This document shows positions 50,657 through 58,544 of a stretch of 64,000 nt of DNA, in pieces. Each line of letters opens with the position of its first letter. Position 1 is the first letter of the stretch. The position numbers and the translations under genes are program-made. Location: NCBI RefSeq assembly GCF_016861975.1, contig NZ_BOMB01000015.1, forward strand, positions 152,123 through 216,122, written 5' to 3'. Source of the stretch: Actinocatenispora rupis (GTDB taxonomy: Bacteria > Actinomycetota > Actinomycetes > Mycobacteriales > Micromonosporaceae). The notes beneath the pieces were generated by a model. The model saw only the letters and a list, made by a program, of their open reading frames with translations. It was not told where the DNA came from and did not search any database.

Positions 50657-51832
50657 ATGCGGGCGCTGACCGGCCGGATCCAGCCGTACGCCTGGGGTTC
50701 GCGGGCGGCGATCGCCGCGATCCAGGGCCGGGACGTACCGTCCGCGACGCCGGAGGCGGAGCTGTGGCTGGGCGCGCACCCGGCCGCTCCGTCCACAGTG
50801 GACGGTGTATCGCTGGCGGATCTGGTCGCGGCCGACCCGGACGGCACGCTCGGCGCGGCGCGCCGGTTCGGCCGGCTGCCGTTCCTGCTGAAGCTGCTCG
50901 CCGCGGACCAGCCGCTGTCGCTCCAGGCGCACCCGGACGCGGCGCAGGCGCGCGCCGGCTTCGACGCCGAGGAGGCCGCCGGGACGCCGCTGTCCGCGCC
51001 GGACCGCAACTACAAGGACCCGTACCACAAGCCGGAGATGATCGTCGCGCTGACCGACTTCGACGCGTTGTGCGGGTTCGCGCCGCCCGCGTCGACGGCG
51101 GCGCTGCTCGACACGTTCGACCAGCCGGCGCTGGCCCCGGTCGTCGCCGCGCTGCGGGCCGGCGACCTACGTACCGCGGTGACGACGTTGCTGGAACTGC
51201 CGGCGGCGACGTGCGCCGAGACGGTCGCCGGAGTCGTTGCCACGGCGGCGAAACAGGCCGCGGGCGACCCGGCGTACGCGTTGGCCGCGGACCTCGGCGA
51301 GCGGTACCCGGGCGATCCCGGCGTACTGGTCGCGTTGCTGCTCAACCAGGTCCGGCTACGCCCCGGCCAGGCGCTGTACGCTCCGGCCGGCGTGCTGCAC
51401 GCGTACCTCACGGGGGTCGGCGTGGAGCTGATGGCGGCCAGCGACAACGTGTTGCGCGGCGGGCTGACGCCGAAACACGTGGACGTACCGGAGCTGTTGC
51501 GGGTGCTGCGGTTCGAGGCCGCGACGCCGCCGGTCGCCGACCCGGAGCCCGCCGGCGCCGGGGTGGACGCGTGGCCGGCGCTGCTGCCGGGGGTCGAGGA
51601 GTTCGCGCTGCGGCGGGCCCGCGTCGGCGGGCCGTACGAGGAGGTCGTGGTGCCGGGCGACGGGCCGCGCGTGCTGTTCTGCGTGTCCGGCCGGGTGATC
51701 GCCGACGACGGCACCGACACCCTGTCGCTGGGACCGGGCGGTGCCGCGTTCGTGGGCGCCGACCGGCCGGCGGTGCGCCTCACCGGCTACGGCGAGGTGT
51801 ACCAGGCGGGCACCGCCCCGACGGTGACGTGA
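50657..51832 (+). CDS. manA: Mannose-6-phosphate isomerase, class I
   Basis: A 391-residue cupin metalloenzyme interconverting fructose-6-P and mannose-6-P. Zinc ligands: LQAHPD (Gln/His, ~residues 94-99), YHKPEMIV (Glu, ~119-126), and YAPAGVLHAYLTGVGVELMA (His, ~240-259); MAASDNVLRGGLTPKHVD is the active-site loop. A C-terminal cupin follows. Codons for Pro-Ser-Thr-Val-Asp-Gly at 50788-50805 form the recurrent palindrome (CCACAGTGG core, rare ACA codon). The stop overlaps the AraC gene (GTGA). Confidence 0.94.
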   Translation: MRALTGRIQPYAWGSRAAIAAIQGRDVPSATPEAELWLGAHPAAPSTVDGVSLADLVAADPDGTLGAARRFGRLPFLLKLLAADQPLSLQAHPDAAQARAGFDAEEAAGTPLSAPDRNYKDPYHKPEMIVALTDFDALCGFAPPASTAALLDTFDQPALAPVVAALRAGDLRTAVTTLLELPAATCAETVAGVVATAAKQAAGDPAYALAADLGERYPGDPGVLVALLLNQVRLRPGQALYAPAGVLHAYLTGVGVELMAASDNVLRGGLTPKHVDVPELLRVLRFEAATPPVADPEPAGAGVDAWPALLPGVEEFALRRARVGGPYEEVVVPGDGPRVLFCVSGRVIADDGTDTLSLGPGGAAFVGADRPAVRLTGYGEVYQAGTAPTVT

Positions 51833-52245
51833 GCCGGGCGGCCGAGGACACCAACCGGCGCATGCTGCGGGCGCGCGACGCGATGGACCGCGCGTACGCG
51901 GAGCCGCTGGACGTGCCGGCCCTGGCCCGCATCGCGCACGTGTCGGAGGCGCACTTCACCCGGACGTTCCGGGCGACGTTCGGCGAGACGCCGCACCGGT
52001 ACCTGCAGCGGCGGCGGATCGAGCGGGCCATGTTCCTGTTGCGGGAGACGGACCGCAGCGCCACCGACATCTGCTACGAGGTCGGTTTCGGCAGCCTCGG
52101 CACGTTCTCCCGCACGTTCCGGGCGATCGTCGGGATCGGGCCGCGGGAGTACCGGCGGAGCGCGGTGGCGGCGAACGTGCCGACCTGCTTCGCGATGGCG
52201 TGGACCCGGCCGAGCAGCGCGCTGCCGTCGCCGGACCCGCGGTGA
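51829..52245 (+). CDS. AraC-family regulator, DNA-binding domain only
   Basis: A 138-residue protein with two HTH motifs: LDVPALARIAHVSEAHFTRTF (~residues 25-45) and SATDICYEVGFGSLGTFSRTF (~75-95), closed by GIGPREYRR. There is no separate ligand domain. The C-terminal ~30 residues are unlike the core. GTG 51829 overlaps the manA stop. The gene after it is a VOC-fold protein, a common partner of short AraC regulators in actinomycetes (established as a frequent gene pair, not as a mechanism), so it probably regulates that gene. Confidence 0.88.
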   Translation: MSRAAEDTNRRMLRARDAMDRAYAEPLDVPALARIAHVSEAHFTRTFRATFGETPHRYLQRRRIERAMFLLRETDRSATDICYEVGFGSLGTFSRTFRAIVGIGPREYRRSAVAANVPTCFAMAWTRPSSALPSPDPR

Positions 52246-52317
52246 GGTCCCCCGAACGGTGGCCACTCAGCAGTTTTGGACAAGTTTCCGGGCGGCGCCG
52301 TCGGTAGCGTCGTCGGC

Positions 52318-52728
52318 ATGTTGACAGGCATCGCGATCTCGCAGATCTACGTACTCGACCAGGACCAGGCGCTCGACTTCTACGTCGGCAAGCTCGGACT
52401 GGAGAAGGCCGAGGACATCGACCTCGGTTTCATGCGCTGGCTGACCGTCAGCGTGCCCGGCCACCCGGAAAGGCAGATCCTGCTGGAGAAGCCGGGCCCG
52501 CCGGCGATGTCCGAGGAGACCGCCGAGCAGGTACGCGAACTCGTCACGAAGGGCGCGACGGGCGGCTCGCTGTTCTTCACCACGGACGACTGCCGCGGGA
52601 CGTACGAGAAGCTCAAGGGGTTGGGCGTCGAGTTCACCGAGGAGCCGACGGAGCGGCCGTACGGCACCGACTGCGGGCTGCGCGACCCGTTCGGCAACAG
52701 CGTCCGGTTCAGCCAGCCCAAGGGCTGA
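52318..52728 (+). CDS. VOC/glyoxalase-fold protein
   Basis: A 136-residue two-module beta-alpha-beta-beta-beta protein: AISQIYVLDQDQALDFYVGKLG (described as strand to ~12 and helix 15-25), WLTVSVPGHPERQILLEKPG, SLFFTTDDCRGTYEKLKGLGV and GTDCGLRDPFGNSVRFSQP with the usual DPFGN-x-x-x-F motif. Metal ligands are not certain. ATG 52318 is exactly 7 bases after TAGCGT (52305-52310), predicting a leaderless mRNA. It is probably the target of the short AraC regulator encoded just upstream. Confidence 0.88.
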   Translation: MLTGIAISQIYVLDQDQALDFYVGKLGLEKAEDIDLGFMRWLTVSVPGHPERQILLEKPGPPAMSEETAEQVRELVTKGATGGSLFFTTDDCRGTYEKLKGLGVEFTEEPTERPYGTDCGLRDPFGNSVRFSQPKG

Positions 52729-52765
52729 CCCGCGGAAACCGTTGGCGCGCCGGGAAAGTACGAGG

Positions 52766-53167
52766 TCAGGCGCCGAGCGGGCGGCGGTGCGCCCGGACCG
52801 TACGGTGGGCGATGCGCCAGCCGCGGTCGCCGCGCACCACGGTGTCCTCGTACGTGACGCTGCCGCAGCTGCCGTCCGCGCGTACGCCGAGTCCCTTGGA
52901 CAGCGCGCGGACCCGGCCGTCGGCGTCCTCGTCGACGACGGTGTTCGTGACGTGGTGGGCGACGGGATTGCCGTCGCCCACGGCGATCGCGGCCGCGCGC
53001 ATCCCGTCCGTGCCGCGCAGGACGCCGCCGCCGAGGTCGGTCACGTCGTACGTCACGTCCGGGGTGAACACCTCGTCCAGCCGGTCGAGCCGCCCGCTGT
53101 CGGTCAGGTGGCCGTGCCGGGCGATCAGCTCCGTGATCGCGGTACGGTCCGCCGCGCTCAGTGCCAT
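52766..53167 (-). CDS. SnoaL-like/NTF2-fold protein
   Basis: A 133-residue cone-shaped alpha-beta-barrel protein: ITELIARHGHLTDSGRLDRLDEVF split around residue 20, VFTPDVTYDVTDLGG, DGMRAAAIAVGDGNPVAHHVTNTVVD (split) and RGWRIAHRTVRAHRRPL. This is the SnoaL_4 pattern of polyketide cyclases, dehydratases and small isomerases, with H-x-x-x-D-x-G-R near the start. ATG 53167 follows GGAGGAG. It is divergent from a TetR gene with two operators between, so it is probably repressed by it. The substrate is unknown. Confidence 0.85.
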   Translation of the reverse strand: MALSAADRTAITELIARHGHLTDSGRLDRLDEVFTPDVTYDVTDLGGGVLRGTDGMRAAAIAVGDGNPVAHHVTNTVVDEDADGRVRALSKGLGVRADGSCGSVTYEDTVVRGDRGWRIAHRTVRAHRRPLGA

Positions 53168-53186
53168 CGACGCTCCTCCGCACTCG

Positions 53187-53234
53187 AAACGGGGAAGTTC
53201 CCGTTTGATCGGGTACGATAACGGGGACGTCCCC
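53187..53234. promoter_or_regulatory. Twin TetR-type operators between SnoaL-like and TetR genes
   Basis: Site 1 is the dyad AAACGGGGAAGTTCCCGTTT (53187-53206). Site 2 is ACGGGGACGTCCCCAC (53221-53236 region, perfect core GGGGACGTCCCC at 53223-53234). Both fit ACGGGGAMGTYCCC. A TACGAT -10-like box (53214-53219) lies between them. The placement fits repression in both directions. Confidence 0.72.
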
Positions 53235-53255
53235 ACTTGGCAAACCGGAGCGACC

Positions 53256-53795
53256 ATGCCCGTACGCAGGGCCGACGCCGCGCGCAACGCCGCGGCGCTC
53301 CTCACCGCCGCCCGCGAACTGTTCGACGAGTCCGGCCACGACATCGCCATGGACGAGGTCGCGCGCCGCGCCGGCGTCGGCAACGCCACCCTCTACCGGC
53401 ACTTCCCGACCCGCGGTGACCTGCTCGTCGCCGCGTACGCCGAGGAGGTGGACGCGCTCTGCCGGCGCGGCGCCGACGCGGCCCGCGCCGCGGACCCCGT
53501 CGACGCGCTGTTCGGCTGGCTCGACGAGTTCGTGGCGCACGTCGCGACCAAGCGCGCCCTCGCGCTGGCCGCCACCACCGGACCGGACGCCCGGCGTACC
53601 GAGCTGTTCGAGCGGTGGCACGCGTCGATGCGGGAGACCGCGACGGTGCTCGCCGACCGCGCCGCCGACGCCCTCACCCCCGGCGTCACCGGCCCCGACC
53701 TGCTCGCCCTCGCGAACGGGATCGCCGTCGCCGCAACCGATCCCGCCCACGCCCGGCACCTCGCCGCGCTCCTCCGGCACGGCGTCCAGCGCTGA
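53256..53795 (+). CDS. TetR-family transcriptional regulator
   Basis: A 179-residue regulator. The HTH spans AALLTAARELFDESGHDIAM and DEVARRAGVGNATLYRHFPT (~residues 12-52). A C-terminal helical domain follows with TRGDLLVAAYAEEVDAL and LLALANGIAVAATDP, typical of the SbtR-like C-terminal group. ATG 53256 follows GGAG. It is predicted to bind the two ACGGGGA-type sites upstream and control itself and the SnoaL-like gene. Confidence 0.9.
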   Translation: MPVRRADAARNAAALLTAARELFDESGHDIAMDEVARRAGVGNATLYRHFPTRGDLLVAAYAEEVDALCRRGADAARAADPVDALFGWLDEFVAHVATKRALALAATTGPDARRTELFERWHASMRETATVLADRAADALTPGVTGPDLLALANGIAVAATDPAHARHLAALLRHGVQR

Positions 53796-54113
53796 GCCGG
53801 CGGCGCGGCAGCCCCGGCGATCCGCCGCGTCGGACAGCGTCGGCACGGGCATCTCCCGGGAGACGGAGGCGACCCGCTGCGGGCGGCGATCCGTCGGACG
53901 GCGATCTGCCGGACGGCGTGGATCGCCGGCGGCCAGGTGCCCGGGTCCAGCGCGCACCGCGGTCTCCAGCCGCCGTCCGCGCCGGTCCCGGTGGGAACTC
54001 CGCCGCCAGCCGCGCGCGGCAGAGGATGTCCGGCACCTTCCCGTACGGGAAGGTCACCGGGACGTCGTCGCCCGTCGTACCGTGACGGGAAAGCAGGGGG
54101 ACCGGGAGGCGTC
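53796..54113. other. Intergenic region with tandem repeat and 20-base palindrome
   Basis: A 318-base non-coding stretch. It has a 15-base tandem duplication (CGGCGATCCGTCGGA at 53884-53898 and CGGCGATCTGCCGGA at 53899-53913) and the perfect 20-base palindrome ACCTTCCCGTACGGGAAGGT (54035-54054), 59 bases before the methyltransferase ATG. Half-sites TTCCCG/CGGGAA are shared with the TetR operator at 53187 but in another arrangement. A third ACGGGAAAG lies at 54085. This is probably the control region of the methyltransferase. Confidence 0.6.
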
Positions 54114-55121
54114 ATGACCGAGGAGACGACCGGCTGGGGCGGGGCGCTGTGGGCGGCCGCCGACCTCGCAACCCCGATGGCGATCCGGGTCGCGGCCACG
54201 CTGCGCCTCGCCGACCACATCCCCTCCGGTACGCGTACCGCGGACGTGCTCGCCGCCGCGACCGGCACCGACCCCGACGCGCTCCGCCGGGTACTCGACC
54301 ACCTGGTGACCGCCGGCGTGCTCACCGCCGCCGACGGCGGGTACGGGCTGACACCGCTGGGCGAGCAGCTCCGCGACGACCACCCCGGCGGCGTACGCGC
54401 CTGGCTCGACCTGGACGGTTCCGTCGGCCGCGCCGACCTGTGCTTCACGCAGATGCTGCACACCGTACGGACCGGGGAGCCGGCGTTCCCGCTCATGTTC
54501 GGCCGCGGCTTCTGGGACGACCTGGCCGCCGACCCCGTACGCGAGGCGTCGTTCGACGCGCTGATGGGTGGCCGCCTCACCGACGCCGACGCCGTCGCCG
54601 CCGCGTACCCCTGGGGTGGGCTCGGGCACGTGATCGACGTCGGCGGCGGCGACGGCAGCCTGCTGCTCGCCCTGCTGCGTGCCCACCCGGACCTGCGCGG
54701 CACCGTCGTCGACCTGCCCGGCCCCGCCGCCCGCGCCCGGCAGGCCATCGCCGCCGCCGGCCTCACCGACCGGGCCGACGCGCGCGCCGGCAGCTTCTTC
54801 GACCCGCTGCCCACCGGCGCCGGCGGGTACGTGCTGTCCGGCGTCCTGCACGACTGGGACGACGCCGACGCCGCCCGCATCCTCCGCCGCTGCGCCGAGG
54901 CCGCCGGCCCCACCGGCCGGGTACTCGTCGTCGACAGCCTCGACGACCCCGGCGCCGGCACCGCGTACACCGAGGGTGACCTGCGGATGCTGTGCTACTT
55001 CAACGGACGCGAACGCGGCGTCGCCGACCTCGCCGACCTCGCCGCCACCGCCGGGCTCGCCGTCGGCCCCGTCGCCCCCGCCCGCACCCACTCCGTCCTC
55101 GAACTCCACCCCGCCCCCTGA
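54114..55121 (+). CDS. SAM-dependent O-methyltransferase (class II, secondary-metabolite type)
   Basis: A 335-residue enzyme. The N-terminal winged-helix dimerisation domain includes LRLADHIPSG and ALRRVLDHLVTAGVL (~residues 30-65). The SAM motif is HVIDVGGGDGSLLLALL (~165-181), then VVDLPGPAARAR (~195), and the active-site segment is VLSGVLHDWDDADAARILRR (~238-257, general-base His). RMLCYFNGRER replaces the usual D-x-x-M-L-x-x-x-x-G-x-E-R. It resembles the polyketide/phenazine-type methyltransferases. It stands alone, so the acceptor is unknown. Confidence 0.9.
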   Translation: MTEETTGWGGALWAAADLATPMAIRVAATLRLADHIPSGTRTADVLAAATGTDPDALRRVLDHLVTAGVLTAADGGYGLTPLGEQLRDDHPGGVRAWLDLDGSVGRADLCFTQMLHTVRTGEPAFPLMFGRGFWDDLAADPVREASFDALMGGRLTDADAVAAAYPWGGLGHVIDVGGGDGSLLLALLRAHPDLRGTVVDLPGPAARARQAIAAAGLTDRADARAGSFFDPLPTGAGGYVLSGVLHDWDDADAARILRRCAEAAGPTGRVLVVDSLDDPGAGTAYTEGDLRMLCYFNGRERGVADLADLAATAGLAVGPVAPARTHSVLELHPAP

Positions 55122-55238
55122 CCGCCCGCGCCGCGTCACGTGCCTGCTCCGGTACGGGCCCGGCACCGCGTGACGCGGCCGGATGTGTTGCGCTGACACG
55201 GATCCGCGTACTTGCCGCCACCCGGTACCGTCGCGCCC

Positions 55239-55904
55239 ATGACCCCGCGCCCGCCCCGCCGCGTACCGTTTCTCGTCGCGCTGTCCGCAGCCGCGGTCGC
55301 GCTCGTGGTGGGAGCCGCGTTCGGCGCCGCCGGTGAGTTCGCGATGCGGCCCGGCGTCCATGCCGCCCGGGCCGCCGACACGCCGACCTACCGGATCCGG
55401 CCGGACTGGGATCTGTGCGACCACGTCACCCGCCGCCCCCTGGCGTACTTCGGGGCCACGGAGACGCGGGCGAAGCCGGCCTCGGCGGGTACCGCGGTCG
55501 AGGAGCACCAGGCGGTGGGGGCGGGCTGCGACATCGAGTTCGACGCGGCGGGACAGACCGGTGACCTGACCGTCGTGGCGGACGTCTTCACCAGCGCACG
55601 GACGGCGCACGACCAATTCGTCCATGGCCACCACGCCACCGTCACGGCCGGCGCGCACGCCGGCGTCACGATCGTTCCGGGTCTCGGCTCGGAGGCGGAG
55701 TACCAGCGGGACACGGACGAGGGCGACGATCCGGCGGGGTCGTGCACGATCCGGCGCGACAGCCTCGTCGTCCGGCACGGCGCCCTGCTGCTCGACGTCC
55801 GTGTCGTGCACTGCCCCCGCGGCACGCCGCTCGACGGGACGGCCCTGCGCAACGCCGCGCTCGTGGTCGCGTCCGACCTGATGTCCACGCTGCGCTCCGG
55901 ATGA
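55239..55904 (+). CDS. Secreted or membrane-anchored protein, DUF3558-like
   Basis: A 221-residue protein with a basic start, a hydrophobic helix VPFLVALSAAAVALVVGAAF (~9-28), an Ala-rich linker, and then an extracellular domain with DLCDHVTRRPLAYFG (~60), GAGCDIEFDA (~98), GSCTIRRDSLVVRHGALLLDV and VVHCPRG. The Cys pattern and Phe/Gly spacing resemble DUF3558 lipoproteins, but no lipobox is visible. ATG is exactly 7 bases after TACCGT (55226-55231), so a leaderless mRNA is likely. Function is unknown. It is convergent with the type VII-like cassette. Confidence 0.72.
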   Translation: MTPRPPRRVPFLVALSAAAVALVVGAAFGAAGEFAMRPGVHAARAADTPTYRIRPDWDLCDHVTRRPLAYFGATETRAKPASAGTAVEEHQAVGAGCDIEFDAAGQTGDLTVVADVFTSARTAHDQFVHGHHATVTAGAHAGVTIVPGLGSEAEYQRDTDEGDDPAGSCTIRRDSLVVRHGALLLDVRVVHCPRGTPLDGTALRNAALVVASDLMSTLRSG

Positions 55905-55905
55905 C

Positions 55906-56661
55906 CTAGGCGACCGCGTCCGGCCAGGATCCGCCAAGTACCAGCTCCTCCTTGTTCTGCGCGCGCCTCTGTTCGTGTTCCTCAAGCTTCGTGTGGAGCG
56001 CCTGGGACAGAGTGTCGAACGCCGCCTGCGGGTAGAGCTCACCGACGAGCTTGCCGCAGAGTTTTCCGATTGTGCCGGCAGCCTTGGGCATCGACACGAC
56101 TTCGGCGATGTCGACGCCGGCCTCGACGATCAGTGCAATCGCCTCACCGACCGTTTTGGAGATGGACGAGAGGAAGTCGAGGTTCGCCGAGGCGACGCCG
56201 TCCAGCCACGCGCTCGTCGAGCCGGCCAGTGACCTGACCGCGGCCATGGCCTCCGCTTGGACGGGGATCCGCTGCCGGTACACCGTGGCCGCCTTGTCGC
56301 TCCACGAGTCCAGGTCGTCGTTGTGCTCCTTGCGCGTCCGCGGATCGGTCTCGCGGTGCAGGAGCGCGGCGTTCCGCTCGATCTCGATCCACACCCCGCT
56401 CGCATGTACCAGCGACATGATCGGCGTGTCGTGCGCGAGGATGTTCCGGATCGTTTTCGCGGACTCGTTCAACGCCCGGTAGAGGTTCTCCAGCGGGTCC
56501 TTGAGGTAGCACTTCACCAAGAGGTTCTGCGGAGTTCCGGGCATCCCGAGGGTGCGGACCGTGTCCACGACGTGGTTGTACCGGTCGATCAACCGGTCCC
56601 ATTGCCAGTCGATGTTCGCGCAGATTGTCCTGATATCCGCTTCGTCGGGCGGTGGCGCCAT
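55906..56661 (-). CDS. WXG-like helical protein of a type VII secretion-type cassette
   Basis: A 251-residue, mostly helical, Cys-poor protein. The central part DLDSWSDKAATVYRQRIPVQ (~residues 114-133) resembles the W-x-G turn and following helix of WXG100/LXG-like secreted proteins (WSD instead of WxG). The N-terminus IDWQWDRLIDRYNHVVDTV is also helical. The C-terminal half has amphipathic or hydrophobic helices (GEAIALIVEAGVDIAEVV, AAGTIGKLCGKLVGEL). Codon usage is less G+C-biased than in the neighbours (for example ATTTTCCG, TTGTTC), hinting at transfer. No toxin domain is recognised. Confidence 0.65.
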   Translation of the reverse strand: MAPPPDEADIRTICANIDWQWDRLIDRYNHVVDTVRTLGMPGTPQNLLVKCYLKDPLENLYRALNESAKTIRNILAHDTPIMSLVHASGVWIEIERNAALLHRETDPRTRKEHNDDLDSWSDKAATVYRQRIPVQAEAMAAVRSLAGSTSAWLDGVASANLDFLSSISKTVGEAIALIVEAGVDIAEVVSMPKAAGTIGKLCGKLVGELYPQAAFDTLSQALHTKLEEHEQRRAQNKEELVLGGSWPDAVA

Positions 56662-56691
56662 GATCGAGGTCCAATCGGTGTCGACCGGTGG

Positions 56692-57021
56692 TCAGTCTCC
56701 GTAGATGTCGCGGAGGCTCTTGGCGTTGACGTTCTCGTTGTTGTCGTACATGTCGGCGATCCGACGGAGCACCGCTGCGATCTGGTCGAACTCGGTGGAC
56801 CCCTTGAGCACGGAGCTGATCAACTCGCTGCGGAGCCTCTCGTACGACGTGGCCAGGTCCGCCGCCACCAGGTCGACGAGTACCGACCCGACGCAGAACG
56901 CGCTGCCGTGCAGCTGCGTCGCGCTGATCTGCGTGGCCAACGCGTTGAGCGGGCCGGCGAGGTGGTTCCAGTGGGTGGCCTCGGTGCGGAGGGAGTCGGG
57001 GACCACGGAGGTGTCGGACAT
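56692..57021 (-). CDS. EspC/WXG100-like type VII secretion target
   Basis: A 109-residue helical-hairpin protein with ATG after GGAGC. TSVVPDSLRTEATHWNHLAG opens helix 1, SAFCVGSVLVDLVAADLATSYERL forms the middle, and the end has IAAVLRRIADMYDNNENVN with Y-D-N-N-E. That fits the Y-x3-D/E export signal that follows the helical hairpin in ESX substrates. It lies between the YbaB-like gene (7-base gap) and the WXG-like gene (30-base gap), as in EspL/EspC-type accessory clusters. Confidence 0.7.
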   Translation of the reverse strand: MSDTSVVPDSLRTEATHWNHLAGPLNALATQISATQLHGSAFCVGSVLVDLVAADLATSYERLRSELISSVLKGSTEFDQIAAVLRRIADMYDNNENVNAKSLRDIYGD

Positions 57022-57028
57022 GGCGCTC

Positions 57029-57670
57029 CTACCGGTCGTCGTCGGGTTGCTGGGCGAGGCGCAGCGCGGCGAGCACGTCGGCGCGCAGCCGCGACAGGTA
57101 CGCGCCGGGGATGCGTGGTTCGTCGGCGGTGATGGTGACGATGCGGCGGCCGCGGAGCGCGAGCCGCACGTACCCGGCGGGGCTGGTGACGGTGTGTTCC
57201 TCGGGCTGCATCGGTTGGGAGAGAAGCTTTCTGGTCTCCTCGACGCGACGGTCGGTCTCGTCGGCGACGCGCCGGATCCGGGCGGACAGGTCGGCGAGTT
57301 CCGCGTACCGCGGGGCGGGGTCCGCGGCGGCGGGTGGTGCGGTGGGCGCGGGGCTGTCGGGGTCGGCGAACGCGGCGAGGGCCTGTGCCGTCAGCGACTC
57401 GCGGACCGACGCGACGTACGCGGCGCCGAGGGCGGCGCCGAATCCGTTGTGCGCCAGGCGTTCCCGGATGATGTCGACGTCCTCGACGCGGCCGTCCCGG
57501 CGGACGAGGAGGCGGACGGCGCCGGTGGGGTCGGCCACCTCGAACCGCTCCGGTACGCGTCCGCCGAGGGCCCGCAGCTCGTCCTGCACCTGCCGGCGCA
57601 GGTCCTCGGTCGTACCGAGGAAGTCCGGGGACTTCGGCACCGGGAAACCGTCATCGCGGTCGGATGACAC
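57029..57670 (-). CDS. YbaB/EbfC-like (EspL-type) protein
   Basis: A 213-residue protein. The N-terminal half has the YbaB layout: helix LRRQVQDELRALGG (~24), strands VADPTGAVRLLVRRDGRVEDVDI (described: ADPTGAVRLLV and GRVEDVDI), then helices ending SVRESLTAQALAAF. After a Pro/Ala linker the second half (ARIRRVADETDRRVEETRKLL ... VTSPAGYVRLALRGRRIVTI) repeats a similar theme, so this may be a tandem YbaB fold. GTG 57670 follows GGAGGAA. EspL of ESX-1 is YbaB-like, supporting a type VII accessory role. Confidence 0.72.
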   Translation of the reverse strand: MSSDRDDGFPVPKSPDFLGTTEDLRRQVQDELRALGGRVPERFEVADPTGAVRLLVRRDGRVEDVDIIRERLAHNGFGAALGAAYVASVRESLTAQALAAFADPDSPAPTAPPAAADPAPRYAELADLSARIRRVADETDRRVEETRKLLSQPMQPEEHTVTSPAGYVRLALRGRRIVTITADEPRIPGAYLSRLRADVLAALRLAQQPDDDR

Positions 57671-57758
57671 AGTGTTCCTCCGTTTCGGAGATGCTGGTGG
57701 GCATCGGCGGAAACGGTAGCCACAGTGATCAAGTCGGTACGGTCCGCGCGCGGCGCGG

Positions 57759-58544
57759 TCAGGTCAACCTGGTGGTACGGGTGGCGATCAGCCCCGGTAC
57801 CACCGTCCACGCGAGCAGCACCAGGTACGGTCCGGCGCCCGGTGACGTACCGCGGGCGAGCGCGTCGGTGAGGCCGCCGGCGAGGGCGCCGGACGGGAGC
57901 AGGTCGACGACGGTGGCGAGCCCCGCCGGCAGCGAACTCTCCGGTACGGCGATGCCCCCGGCGAGCAGCAGCACGAACCACACCGCGTTCGCCACCGCGA
58001 GCGTGATCTCGGCGCGCACCGACCCGCCGAGCAGGACGCCGAGCGCGCCGAACGCCAGCGCTCCCAGTACGAGCAGGGGAACGGCTTCGCCGAGGCCGGA
58101 CAGGTGCGGCGACCAGCCGAGCAGCGCGGCGACCGCGGACAGTACGACGAGCTGGACGACGACGATGCAGCACGCGGACAGCACCCGGCCGGCGACGAGC
58201 AGCCAGCGCGGCAGGGCGGTCGCGGCGAGCCGCTTGAGCACCCCGTACCGCCGGTCGAAGCCGAGCGAGATGGCCTGGCTGGTGAACGCGGTCGACATGA
58301 TCGCCAACGCCAGCACGCGCGGGGCGACCCAGTCGACGCGCGGCGTACCGATGTCGATGATGGGCAGTTCGGTGAGGCCGACGAGCAGCGCCAGCGGGAT
58401 GATCAGGGTCAGCAGCAGCTGTTCCCCGTTGCGCAGCGCCAGTTTCGTCTCGGTGGCGGTCTGCACGGCGAGCATCCGGCCGAGCCGGCCGCGGCCGGGC
58501 GCCGGCGTGAACGTACCGGGTGCGAAGCGGGTCTCGGCGCTCAC
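57759..58544 (-). CDS. ABC-2 type transporter permease
   Basis: A 261-residue permease with six hydrophobic segments (~40-60, ~75-95, ~110-135, ~145-165, ~170-195, ~230-250). The conserved cytoplasmic motif SLGFDRRYGVLKRLAATALPR (split: FDRRYGVLKRLAAT at ~98) is typical of ABC-2 drug and daunorubicin-type exporters. GTG 58544 overlaps the ATPase stop as GTGA, so the pair is translationally coupled. Exported substrate is unknown. Confidence 0.9.
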   Translation of the reverse strand: MSAETRFAPGTFTPAPGRGRLGRMLAVQTATETKLALRNGEQLLLTLIIPLALLVGLTELPIIDIGTPRVDWVAPRVLALAIMSTAFTSQAISLGFDRRYGVLKRLAATALPRWLLVAGRVLSACCIVVVQLVVLSAVAALLGWSPHLSGLGEAVPLLVLGALAFGALGVLLGGSVRAEITLAVANAVWFVLLLAGGIAVPESSLPAGLATVVDLLPSGALAGGLTDALARGTSPGAGPYLVLLAWTVVPGLIATRTTRLT

